This document shows, in pieces, positions 15,557 to 24,177 of a DNA stretch of 64,000 bases. The DNA is from an uncultured Muribaculaceae bacterium (lineage in GTDB: Bacteria > Bacteroidota > Bacteroidia > Bacteroidales > Muribaculaceae). The stretch lies in contig CANCXM010000008.1 of the NCBI GenBank assembly GCA_947381945.1, positions 35,613 to 99,612 on the forward strand. The letters run 5' to 3'. The position numbers and the translations under genes are program-made. Within the stretch, counting starts at the first letter, position 1. Every line of letters begins with the position of its first letter. The notes beneath the pieces are model-generated. The model made no database searches, was not told the DNA's origin, and saw nothing but the letters and a program-made list of their open reading frames with translations.

Positions 15557-17754
15557 ACTTCCTTGTATTTAATAATTATTTCCTTATCTGTATCAATATA
15601 GACGCGATAGCTCTTGTCGCCTGTCTTCTCTACTTTACCGCTGCTGGATTTTGGCAATTTAGCGGACTTGAAATTGATGTAGCCCTTGCCTTCGCTTGCC
15701 TTAACCTTGATTTCACGGTCATTCATGTAGAGTGAAATCTCGCCGTTGGGAGTCGGGACTGTTCCCTCCATCCATTTCAAGCCACCGAGGTCGGGAGTGA
15801 TTGAGAACTCCTTGTAACCGGGCTTAATCGGCTTGACGCCAAGGAAATACTTACCTAACAGATATATCGGGCTTGCACCCCAGGCGTGACAGAGGCTCTT
15901 GCCGTAAGGACGGCCATACATGGCAAGATGCTGCGTGCCTTTATCTTCAGGGTTATATTTTTCCCAGAATGAGGTTGCACCCTCGCGAAGCATACCTCCC
16001 CAATAATCCTTCATCTCCTTGAGCACCTGCTCCTGCAATCCCTGGTCACAGAGTGATTCCAGTTCATAGAAACGCATGTAAGGGGTGGTGATGGCGGGAA
16101 CTTCGGGATTGAGCATCACATTTTTCATCACTGAAGCAGTGGTCGGCTCATCGAGGTAGTCAAAATTGATTGCGAACATGTTGGCGAACTTGTTGACCTG
16201 GTCGCTCTTCTTGCCGTTCTCGACATTATGGACAAGAGCCTGACGCGATTCATCCCAGAAAGTCGGGAGGAGCTTGTCGCGAAGGTCAGTAGCAAGAGTT
16301 CCGTAGCGTTTGGCATCAGCCTTATCGCCTACGATGTCAGCACAGAGCTTCATGGTTTCAAGACTCTTGCAGAGAAGAATCTGCTCGAAAGAGAGCGCAC
16401 CCTGCTTGCTCATGGGGAAATCTGCCCAATCGACAAACACCCAGTCGCCGGTCATGCCTTCAAGCATACCATCCTTATTGGTACGGCCAAGGACATAGTC
16501 CATCATGGTCTGCATCTTGGGATAGATTTCCTTGACAAACTCAGTGTCGCCGGTGTAGAGGTAATAGTCATAAATACCGATGAACCAATAGAGTGTATAG
16601 TCCATGATGGTATTGATATGGGCGGTCACAGGGTCCTTGCCACGGAGCAGACGGGTGGTTCGCTTGACCGTAGGGCTGTCGAAGAAGAGATAGTAGTTCA
16701 TCAGATAGCTCTGCACGGCGTCACCGCTCCACACCCAACGGTCACGCTTGATGCCGTCGATGAAGAATTCGCGGGTGGTGAGGTGCATGGTGTAGGCACC
16801 AACATCCCAGATTTTGTTGATTTCGGGGTCGCTGCACTTGAACGAGCCACGGTATTCCACGGGGGCATACTCATAGAGCATGGCTATGTCATCGAAGTTC
16901 ACACCTTCCTCGGGTGCTACATAAACATAGCGGAAAGCCTTGGAATTGTCGAGCGTATAGTTCCCGGCCTGTTCGCAGACCTCGTTGGTGGCAAGGTCAA
17001 TGACCATTCCGTCAGAGAAACCTATCTTGTCGAGTGTCTCACACTTCTCAATGTCGAGCGCCTCTTCGGGACTTTCACCATAATATATATTGACAACACC
17101 GTTACCGACAGGTTTCTTGATGACGATGCGTCCGAATGTCTCTTTGCCGAAGTCATAGAGACGACCACCGTCGGCAGTCTTCTGCTCAACGGCCACATAG
17201 TCCATCGGCTCAAGTTTCAGGTAGAAGCTTGACGGCGGATTCTTGATATTGTCAAAGTTCCAGTAACCTGCAAGAGCATAGGTTGTGGCAGAGGTGTCGC
17301 TTGCCTTTCCGCTCTCGTCAATCCACTCCTTGTCCTCGTTTGTCACCTTCCATGTCGAATCTGTGTTCACATTCTTACCCTTGACATAGAGTGCAGGGGG
17401 GGTGGATTGGTTCCACACCTTTATATTAAGCTTGTGCTTGCCGGCGGGTATGGTGAATTTCGAGGGTTGTCCGAACTGGAGCTTGCCGTCGAGCTTCACA
17501 TTGTATTTTCCCTCGGCCGCAATGACGATTTCCTCATCCTGCGGGAGATCGAGGTCTTTGCTGAACTCAACCGTGACATAATGGCTGTCGGTTTTCCAGA
17601 ACGGAGGGAAGAAGGCTCCGCGTTCCGTACGGTTGTTGTTCATCCGGTTTCCGAGCCATATTTCATAGTCGCCGGGATACCATATCCAGGTCTGTGCGGA
17701 GGCTGCAAGTCCGAAAGCAGCTGCAGCAAGGAGAGTGGACACTCTTTTTTTCAT
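15553..17754 (-). CDS. GH78 alpha-L-rhamnosidase, exported
   Basis: 733 residues with a signal peptide (about 1-20). N-terminal beta-sandwich domains (22-300) precede an (alpha/alpha)6 barrel (about 310-640) and a short C-terminal sandwich, as in GH78. The barrel entry EFFIDGIKRDRWVWSGDA (329-346) lines up with the usual RDExxGWxGDA motif, but the residue after RD is Arg (339) rather than Glu, so the acid role may fall to another residue. The length is close to that of BT1001, the RG-II rhamnosidase I recall from the same locus. A GH141-like gene lies 91 nt upstream and the GH138-like gene overlaps its 3' end by 4 nt. Confidence 0.82.
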   Translation of the reverse strand: MKKRVSTLLAAAAFGLAASAQTWIWYPGDYEIWLGNRMNNNRTERGAFFPPFWKTDSHYVTVEFSKDLDLPQDEEIVIAAEGKYNVKLDGKLQFGQPSKFTIPAGKHKLNIKVWNQSTPPALYVKGKNVNTDSTWKVTNEDKEWIDESGKASDTSATTYALAGYWNFDNIKNPPSSFYLKLEPMDYVAVEQKTADGGRLYDFGKETFGRIVIKKPVGNGVVNIYYGESPEEALDIEKCETLDKIGFSDGMVIDLATNEVCEQAGNYTLDNSKAFRYVYVAPEEGVNFDDIAMLYEYAPVEYRGSFKCSDPEINKIWDVGAYTMHLTTREFFIDGIKRDRWVWSGDAVQSYLMNYYLFFDSPTVKRTTRLLRGKDPVTAHINTIMDYTLYWFIGIYDYYLYTGDTEFVKEIYPKMQTMMDYVLGRTNKDGMLEGMTGDWVFVDWADFPMSKQGALSFEQILLCKSLETMKLCADIVGDKADAKRYGTLATDLRDKLLPTFWDESRQALVHNVENGKKSDQVNKFANMFAINFDYLDEPTTASVMKNVMLNPEVPAITTPYMRFYELESLCDQGLQEQVLKEMKDYWGGMLREGATSFWEKYNPEDKGTQHLAMYGRPYGKSLCHAWGASPIYLLGKYFLGVKPIKPGYKEFSITPDLGGLKWMEGTVPTPNGEISLYMNDREIKVKASEGKGYINFKSAKLPKSSSGKVEKTGDKSYRVYIDTDKEIIIKYKEV

Positions 17755-17845
17755 GTTTCTATTTTGCGGTAAGTTTTTGCAGAATATTATATAAGGTGTA
17801 TGAAGAAATCAAGGGTTGCCGGAGAGCTTACCCGCGATTCTGTTG

Positions 17846-19669
17846 TCAGAGAGATTTCAGATACTGGAAATCTTTGGTCAGACCTGCGTTGTTCTTAATC
17901 TTTTCGTCAACAGCAGGGCCATTGTTCTCCCACACGTTGCCGGGACCGTTAGCGTTCTGGAGATACTTCTCACCCTCCGTCCAGTTGTCCTTGACGTTGA
18001 TGAACGATGAGCCTTCGTCGGTGTAGAGATAGAACCAGTGGTTGGGATCATGGGCATAGCCGGGGACGTAGATGTCGCGCACACAGTTCTCTGTCACCCA
18101 ACTGTGGGGTTGAGATCCGAGTGTGTAGACACCGGCCACGTCATACATGTGTTTGGCGTAGTGATGAATGAGATTGGCGTGTACGCGGTTGTTGCGCATA
18201 CAGTTGACCGTACGGGTCCAGCCCCATCCGAGGTTGATTCCGCTATACGATACATCGTTTATCTCATTGTGCTCGATGTTGATACCTTTGACGTAACCGG
18301 CGCAGATGCCAAGCGTGCCCCAGTCTTCGTTGGTCACATCGGTAATAAGATTGTTGGCGATTGTAAGGTCGGAGCAAACCTCACGGCCGTCAGCAGGATC
18401 GTAAGGAAGGTGGGTTTCGTGTGAAGCAGGGCTGAAGTTTCCGACCACGATACCGTTGCCGGCAATGTCACGGAAGAGGCAACCCTCAATCAGACCACCC
18501 TCAGTACCCCACTCATAGTCGAGACCCGACGAACCGAGGTGTTCGAAACGGCATTTCAGGAAATCCACGTCGGAAGCACCCTTGACAACCACAGCCGAAG
18601 CCGGACGGCCGAGCCAGCCCTGATTGTCGAGCTTATGGTTCTGCGGACGCTCCATCTTGGGGTTGATTTTATAGCCGTCGGTCATGTACATGCCTGCCTG
18701 AAGAGGCACATGACCCATCAGGGACGGACGCATCCATGTGGTGTATTCAAAGCCTATATTCTCGATTCTGACATTCTCAACACGGCGGTCGAGAGTGCCT
18801 TCGATTGTCATAAGTGTCTCCACGGCAGGGACAACCGCATCCTCAATCGTCTCTCCGGGGAGAGGATAGTAATAAAGTTTGCGTGTGTCGATGTCGTGAT
18901 ACCATTCGCCGGGAGCATCAAGAAGTTCCTTGGCGTTTGTCAGATAGAATGCAGAGTTATGACCGTCGGTAGTCACCATCGGGCGCGGCCAGGGATGCTC
19001 GAACTGAATGCGGCTTTCAGGATTGTGGAAACGCACGGCAGCACTGTCGCCCTGAATGTCAATCGATTTGATGCGGAGATTAGCCACACACCACATCTCA
19101 TGAAGTACCATTTCGGGATATGGCGCGTTCTTGATTTTCTTAACCGCCTCGGCAGGAACCCACAGCACTTCATTGGCTGGGTCGTTGCTGATGATGCGAT
19201 ACATCTTCTCGAAATCCTCGACATCGCGCGCGCGTACAGCCTTCTTTCCATTGACATAGAGCTGTCGGAAATCAAGCGGACGGCCATTGAACTGCGGAAC
19301 ATCGGCAACCATCAGTTTGCCCTGACGCTTCCATCCCTCGATTTTCACTCCTCCGCTAAGCCATGCACCTCCGGCGGAAGTGATGACCGTCGGGGATGAC
19401 GGCGTACCGCTGTCCTCAGGACGGACAAAGACCGGTTCATATATATTATATGTACCCTCGGCAAGATGGATTGTTATGCCCGACTCCACACCGGGAGCGG
19501 AGAGACGGCGCATTTCGCGTGCCTGACGCAGCGCAGATGTCAGGGTGGCCTTAGGCGCACCCTGACTACCGTCGTTGGCATCGCTGCCCGACGGCGCTAC
19601 ATAGACATCCGCAGCGTATAGCGATAGAATCGAGAGGAGGAATCCTCCGGTCAAAATCAATTTCTTCAT
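17846..19669 (-). CDS. Parallel beta-helix glycosidase, GH141-like (candidate alpha-L-fucosidase)
   Basis: 607 residues with a signal peptide (1-19). The mature start DVYVAPSGSDANDGS is typical of pectate-lyase-like right-handed beta-helix enzymes, and helix-coil repeats (DVDFLKCRFEHLGSSGLDY, LTIANNLITDV, GINIEHNEINDVSYSGI, NRVHANLIHHYAKHMYD) run through residues 290-560. BT1002, an RG-II alpha-L-fucosidase of GH141, has this fold and sits between BT1001 and BT1003, the same neighbours as here. Position and fold support GH141; the catalytic residues could not be assigned by eye. It lies 68 nt after GH127 and 91 nt before GH78. Confidence 0.7.
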   Translation of the reverse strand: MKKLILTGGFLLSILSLYAADVYVAPSGSDANDGSQGAPKATLTSALRQAREMRRLSAPGVESGITIHLAEGTYNIYEPVFVRPEDSGTPSSPTVITSAGGAWLSGGVKIEGWKRQGKLMVADVPQFNGRPLDFRQLYVNGKKAVRARDVEDFEKMYRIISNDPANEVLWVPAEAVKKIKNAPYPEMVLHEMWCVANLRIKSIDIQGDSAAVRFHNPESRIQFEHPWPRPMVTTDGHNSAFYLTNAKELLDAPGEWYHDIDTRKLYYYPLPGETIEDAVVPAVETLMTIEGTLDRRVENVRIENIGFEYTTWMRPSLMGHVPLQAGMYMTDGYKINPKMERPQNHKLDNQGWLGRPASAVVVKGASDVDFLKCRFEHLGSSGLDYEWGTEGGLIEGCLFRDIAGNGIVVGNFSPASHETHLPYDPADGREVCSDLTIANNLITDVTNEDWGTLGICAGYVKGINIEHNEINDVSYSGINLGWGWTRTVNCMRNNRVHANLIHHYAKHMYDVAGVYTLGSQPHSWVTENCVRDIYVPGYAHDPNHWFYLYTDEGSSFINVKDNWTEGEKYLQNANGPGNVWENNGPAVDEKIKNNAGLTKDFQYLKSL

Positions 19670-19737
19670 AAAAACAATTCAGTCAGTGGAGAGGATTTTG
19701 AAACTATCCGACAATAAACATTAATGTGGATGAAATA

Positions 19738-21825
19738 TCAACGTGCAAGCGGGAGCCATACGCTCATTTCCGACTTGTCGCGGTTGCCCCATGCGAAATA
19801 GGGTATAAGTGTCACCTTCACCTTCTTGTCGGCGCTTCCGACCTCGCGGTAAAGTTTGCCGGTCCAGTCACCGCCGTCAACGAGACGCGCCTCGGTTTCG
19901 AGCGCAACCATACGGCTGCCGTCGATGGTAATATCCTTCGTTGTGAAAGTTGCGTCGGCAGGGATAAGCACGTCGTCAAGTTTCTTTCCACCCTCAATGT
20001 CTATGCCTTCGAGACAGTAGACGAGCGGACCGCGTTTGATTGCGGTGTGGTTGCGTGTCTCCTCGACGAGAGGATTCGATTCAAGGAGCTTGGTCTTCAT
20101 CTCCATGTCGAAAGTCACCTCATCGCCGGCTTTCCATTTGCGGTCAAGGGTGATATAGCTGTCGGGAGTGACGGTGACATTCTCCTTCACACCGTTGACG
20201 GCGACAGTAGCGTTGTCGCACCACGAGGGAACACGGAGTTTAAGGGCAAGTTTCTCTTTCTTGGGAACCTCAACCATTGTAAGGACGACCTTGCCATCGT
20301 AGGGATAGCCGGTGCGCTGGGTCACGACAAGGGGTTTCTTCTTGCCGAGGGAAGTGCGCAGCTCGCTGTCGCCGTAGAGGTTACACCAAAGTGTGCTGTC
20401 GTTGACGGTATAGGCATAGTTCTGAGCCTCGCAGATTGTGCGGAGAGTGTTGGGAGGACAGCAGAAACAGCTGATGTATTCCTCGCGGGTCTTGGGCCAG
20501 CGGAGGGTATAGGGGAGATCGTCGCTCATGCGGAGCGGGTTGGTGTAGAAATACTTCTTGCCGTCAAGGCTCACGCCGCTGAGCACACTGTTGTAGAGCG
20601 CGGTCTCAACGATGTCGGCATACTTGGCATCGCCGGTGGCCTCAAGCATACGCCAGTTGAAAAGCATGTTGCCAATGTTGGCACAGGTCTCGTTGTGGGC
20701 CGTGCTGTTGGGGAGCTGATAGGGGCGCCCATAGCTCTGGTGAACCTTCTGGATGCTGTCAGGCTCGTAGTTGGTACCGTCGGGCGAAGTGCCGTCATAA
20801 AGAGCACCGCAGGCTCCGGTGACATACATCTTACGGTTGACAATATCGTTCCAGATGCTTGTGAGGTTCTTCATCAACTGCTCCTCGCCTGTTTCGGCAT
20901 ATAGGTCGGCGACACCGGCATAGAGGTAGTTGGCGCGCACGGCATGACCCATTGCGTTGTACTGGTCACGGAAGGGGATACGGTCCTGATTGTCGTCGGT
21001 ACCGTTCTCCACAAGTCCGCGGATGTTGATTAGATTGTTTGCAAGGTCAAGATAACGTGGATTTCCTGTCTCGCGATACATCTCGACCACACCCATGTAG
21101 TGGGAGGGGCAGATGGCATTGCGCGCAAGCTCGGCTGATGCGGTCTCGTAGAAGTGACAGAGGAAATCTGTAGCTTTGACCGCTGCATCGAAAAGCTCAG
21201 TCTTGCTTGTGGCGCGCTTATGGATGATACCGGCCATCATGAGGTGACCGAGATTGTATGTCTCAAAGTTCAGACGGTTGGCGAAAGCGCCCTTCTCGTC
21301 CTCACCACCGACCTTGGTACCGATGACTGTCTGCTCCTTATGGTGGGCATGGGTATCGACACCGCGATTACGCTCGTCGATGATGACCGGAGTATGGATA
21401 TAGCCGTCGGCACGCTGCGCTTTCACAACCTGCTCGATAAACTTATCCATAAGAGCATCAAGTTTCGGATCCTTATTGACAGCATAGACAGCGGCTACAG
21501 CCTCAAGCCACTTGTACATGTCACCATCATGGAAGGGAGGGCCCCAATGTTCGCCCTCACAGGTTCCGGCTGCAATCTCGAAATTGCGGAAACCGTGTGA
21601 GATGTCGGGGTTGGACCATGTCTCCCACATGCTCTGAAGGGATGTTCCGCTATAGACATCGAAACGCTCACCCCAGAATCCGCCGGTCCATTTGACCGCA
21701 CCGACAGGGGTGTTTACCATAACGGCATGTTTGCTTTCAGACATGTCCGTAAGTCCTCCTCCCTGCGCAAATGCGCCCAATGAAATCACTGCACAGGAAA
21801 CAATGGTATTAAATCTTTGAAACAT
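19738..21825 (-). CDS. GH127 glycosidase (candidate aceric acid hydrolase or beta-L-arabinofuranosidase)
   Basis: 695 residues with a signal peptide (1-21), then an (alpha/alpha)6 barrel of the GH127 family. The zinc-binding and catalytic residues are visible: E379 and C381 in AHNETCANIG, and C455 and C456 in SCFCCPPNT. They match in order and approximate spacing the Glu-Cys-Cys-Cys set of HypBA1-type beta-L-arabinofuranosidases. The RG-II member I recall, BT1003, removes aceric acid and is next to GH141, as here. This is the first gene of the GH operon; a good promoter lies 35 nt upstream of its ATG. Family secure; aceric acid specificity inferred from gene order. Confidence 0.85.
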   Translation of the reverse strand: MFQRFNTIVSCAVISLGAFAQGGGLTDMSESKHAVMVNTPVGAVKWTGGFWGERFDVYSGTSLQSMWETWSNPDISHGFRNFEIAAGTCEGEHWGPPFHDGDMYKWLEAVAAVYAVNKDPKLDALMDKFIEQVVKAQRADGYIHTPVIIDERNRGVDTHAHHKEQTVIGTKVGGEDEKGAFANRLNFETYNLGHLMMAGIIHKRATSKTELFDAAVKATDFLCHFYETASAELARNAICPSHYMGVVEMYRETGNPRYLDLANNLINIRGLVENGTDDNQDRIPFRDQYNAMGHAVRANYLYAGVADLYAETGEEQLMKNLTSIWNDIVNRKMYVTGACGALYDGTSPDGTNYEPDSIQKVHQSYGRPYQLPNSTAHNETCANIGNMLFNWRMLEATGDAKYADIVETALYNSVLSGVSLDGKKYFYTNPLRMSDDLPYTLRWPKTREEYISCFCCPPNTLRTICEAQNYAYTVNDSTLWCNLYGDSELRTSLGKKKPLVVTQRTGYPYDGKVVLTMVEVPKKEKLALKLRVPSWCDNATVAVNGVKENVTVTPDSYITLDRKWKAGDEVTFDMEMKTKLLESNPLVEETRNHTAIKRGPLVYCLEGIDIEGGKKLDDVLIPADATFTTKDITIDGSRMVALETEARLVDGGDWTGKLYREVGSADKKVKVTLIPYFAWGNRDKSEMSVWLPLAR

Positions 21826-21859
21826 AATCAGTTAGGATTAGATATAAGAATTTAGATTA

Positions 21860-21890
21860 CAAAGTTAAAAAAATAAGCCCATACTTCCAA
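21860..21890 (-). promoter_or_regulatory. Promoter of the GH127-GH106 operon
   Basis: On the minus strand TAACTTTG (21860-21867) matches the Bacteroidota -7 element TAnnTTTG, and a TTG at 21888-21890 lies 20 nt upstream as the -33 element. The transcript should start near 21853, giving a leader of about 28 nt before the GH127 ATG. Confidence 0.7.
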
Positions 21891-21918
21891 CTTTCAGCGT
21901 GGTTTTAATTGGAAAATT

Positions 21919-21989
21919 ACAATAAGTATGAATATTTACCATCCAAAATCTTTGAACAGGCCACACTTATTATCATTCTGACAATAAGT
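21919..21989. promoter_or_regulatory. AATAAGT repeats in divergent regulatory region
   Basis: ACAATAAGT occurs at 21919-21927 and 21981-21989, and its inverse ACTTATT at 21965-21971 forms an 18-bp dyad-like unit with the second copy. They lie upstream of the GH127 promoter and ahead of the divergent GH29 gene. Such repeats would suit a hybrid two-component or other PUL regulator, but no regulator of that type is in the window. This is sequence observation plus inference. Confidence 0.35.
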
Positions 21990-22058
21990 TTCATGACAAA
22001 ATCTATATTTTTCAAAAATTATGCGTAAATTTACATCCTTAACCTATACCATCTACAC

Positions 22059-23375
22059 ATGAACCAATTCAGCAAAATCATTTCCGGGATTCTTCTTGCA
22101 ATGTTCCCGGCACAGATAAGCGCAAGCAGTCCTGAAACCGCCTACCAACCGTCGGCGGAAGTAATAGCGTCGCAACAGGAATTCGAGGCTGACCGCTTCG
22201 GTATTTTTATCCATTGGGGCATATATAGCATGTTTGCCCGTGGGGAGTGGTATCTCAACTACAGGCCGAAGGCTGATGAGTATGCCAAAGCGGCCAAGGG
22301 CTTCTATCCGGCCGACTTCAACGCCGCCGACTGGGTTTCGGCCATAAAGGAGTCCGGTGCCCGCTACATCTGCTTCACAACCCGCCATCACGATGGATTC
22401 TCGATGTTCCACACCAAGGAGTCGGACTACAACATCGTGGATGCCACGCCGTTCAAGCGCGATGTCCTGAAAGAGCTATCCGATCAATGTCAGCGTCAGG
22501 ATGTGAAGCTCCACCTTTACTATTCCCACATCGACTGGACCCGCGAGGATTACCCCTGGGGACGAACAGGACGGACTACAGGCAAGGATTCAATCAAAGC
22601 CGACTGGCCCCACTATTATGCCTTCATGAACCGTCAGCTCAACGAACTTCTCACGAACTACGGCCCGATACGTGCCATCTGGTTCGACGGCTGGTGGGAC
22701 CACGACGAGGACAGCATCCCGTTCAACTGGGAACTGCCCGAGCAATATGCCATGATACACCGTCTGCAACCGTCATGCCTCATCGGCAACAACCATCACC
22801 AGACACCTTTCCCCGGCGAGGACATACAGATTTTCGAACGTGACCTTCCGGGTGAGAACACCGCCGGTCTTTCCGGACAGGCAATCAGCCGCCTGCCCCT
22901 TGAGACATGCAACACAATGAACGGCATGTGGGGATATAAGATTGAGGATACCAACTACAAGGACACCCGTACACTCATCCATTATCTCGTCAAGACAGCC
23001 GGTATGGGTGCAAACCTCCTGCTCAACATCGGTCCGCAGCCAAACGGAGAGCTTCCCGCTGCAGCCATCGACCGCCTGAAGGATATGGGTGAATGGATGC
23101 GCCAGAACGGCGAGACCATCTATGGCACAAAGGCAGGGCCATTCCCCGCCCAGGAATGGGGCACGACAACTGCCAAGGATAAGCGGCTGTTTGTCCATCT
23201 GCTCACACCGACATCGACCGACATCATGCTTCCCGCCGACCTTAAAATCAAAAAGGCCGTCAGCTTTGCCGACGGCTCAAAGGTGAACTACACCAAGGAT
23301 AAAAACGGTGTCACCCTGCATCTCGACGCCCTCCCCGAAAGCATCGACCACATAATCGAACTGGAATTGAAATAA
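22059..23375 (+). CDS. GH29 alpha-L-fucosidase, exported
   Basis: 438 residues with a signal peptide (about 1-22). GH29 hallmarks are FGIFIHWGIYSMFARGEWY (47-65), the HHDGFSMF motif (110-117) and the nucleophile D210 in AIWFDGWWD. A short beta-sandwich ends the protein. It hydrolyses terminal alpha-L-fucosides, probably in the periplasm. It is transcribed divergently from the RG-II-like operon and shares its 233-nt regulatory gap, so it may act on a fucosylated part of the same pectin, though the substrate cannot be read from sequence. cutC follows after only 5 nt. Confidence 0.9.
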   Translation: MNQFSKIISGILLAMFPAQISASSPETAYQPSAEVIASQQEFEADRFGIFIHWGIYSMFARGEWYLNYRPKADEYAKAAKGFYPADFNAADWVSAIKESGARYICFTTRHHDGFSMFHTKESDYNIVDATPFKRDVLKELSDQCQRQDVKLHLYYSHIDWTREDYPWGRTGRTTGKDSIKADWPHYYAFMNRQLNELLTNYGPIRAIWFDGWWDHDEDSIPFNWELPEQYAMIHRLQPSCLIGNNHHQTPFPGEDIQIFERDLPGENTAGLSGQAISRLPLETCNTMNGMWGYKIEDTNYKDTRTLIHYLVKTAGMGANLLLNIGPQPNGELPAAAIDRLKDMGEWMRQNGETIYGTKAGPFPAQEWGTTTAKDKRLFVHLLTPTSTDIMLPADLKIKKAVSFADGSKVNYTKDKNGVTLHLDALPESIDHIIELELK

Positions 23376-23380
23376 TCACC

Positions 23381-24145
23381 ATGTCACGCACGTCCATCCC
23401 CTCCCCTATCCTTGAAGTCTGCTGTGGAGACCTTGAAAGTGTCATTGAAGCGAAAGCCGGAGGCGCACAGCGCATCGAACTGTGCAGCGCGCTTTCAGAA
23501 GGGGGACTTACCCCCTCGGCCGGACTTCTCGCAGAAGCAATCCGGCAAGGAATTGCCAAAGTCCATGTCCTCATCCGGCCGCGCAACGGAGATTTCCTCT
23601 ACACGGAAAGTGAAGTCGCGGTGATGGAACATGACATACGCGCAGCCGTTGCAGCCGGAGCTGACGGCGTTGTCATCGGAGCTTTGACGGAGGATGGAGA
23701 AATCGACATCCCTACATGCCGACGGCTCGTCGAAGCAGCCGGAAGCGCATCGGTCACCTTCCACCGAGCTTTCGACCTGTGTCGCAATCCTGAAAAAGCA
23801 CTTGAAGAAATCATTGCTCTCGGCTGCGACCGCATCCTGACCTCCGGTCTGGCGCAGTCGGCCCTCACAGGAGCGGAAATGCTTGCAAGCCTCAACCGCC
23901 TTGCAGCCGGACGCATCATCCTTCTCGCCGGTGGAGGCGTGAATCCGGAAAACGCCCGTGAAATCATGAATCTCACCGGACTCAACGAACTCCATGCCTC
24001 CGCCAAGACGACAACAGGAAGCCGGATGAAATTTCGGCGCGAGGCAGTCAACATGGGTGATGCCGGAAAGGACGAATATTCCCGCCAAGTCACCGATGCC
24101 TCCACGGTCGCAGAAATCATCCGTGCAATGAACACTATACAATAA
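23381..24145 (+). CDS. cutC: CutC family protein
   Basis: 254 residues, cytoplasmic, with the CutC TIM-barrel signatures LEVCCGDLESVIEAKAGGA, RIELCSALSEGGLTPS, VLIRPRNGDF and VTFHRAFDLC, and the late glycine-rich LLAGGGVNPENA. Historically linked to copper homeostasis, though the biochemical role of the family is uncertain. The full length matches typical bacterial CutC. It sits 5 nt after the GH29 stop and 32 nt before the next gene, so it is co-transcribed with a fucosidase, a placement that does not by itself suggest copper. Confidence 0.92.
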   Translation: MSRTSIPSPILEVCCGDLESVIEAKAGGAQRIELCSALSEGGLTPSAGLLAEAIRQGIAKVHVLIRPRNGDFLYTESEVAVMEHDIRAAVAAGADGVVIGALTEDGEIDIPTCRRLVEAAGSASVTFHRAFDLCRNPEKALEEIIALGCDRILTSGLAQSALTGAEMLASLNRLAAGRIILLAGGGVNPENAREIMNLTGLNELHASAKTTTGSRMKFRREAVNMGDAGKDEYSRQVTDASTVAEIIRAMNTIQ

Positions 24146-24177
24146 GCCAACCATCACGCCCACATCCACCCGACTCC

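Noticed and set aside
16228..17232. 334-residue plus-strand frame opposite GH78
   Set aside because: Antisense shadow; no start signals or family features.
22053..22412. 119-residue minus-strand frame over the GH29 start
   Set aside because: Antisense to the conserved GH29 N-terminus; no supporting features.
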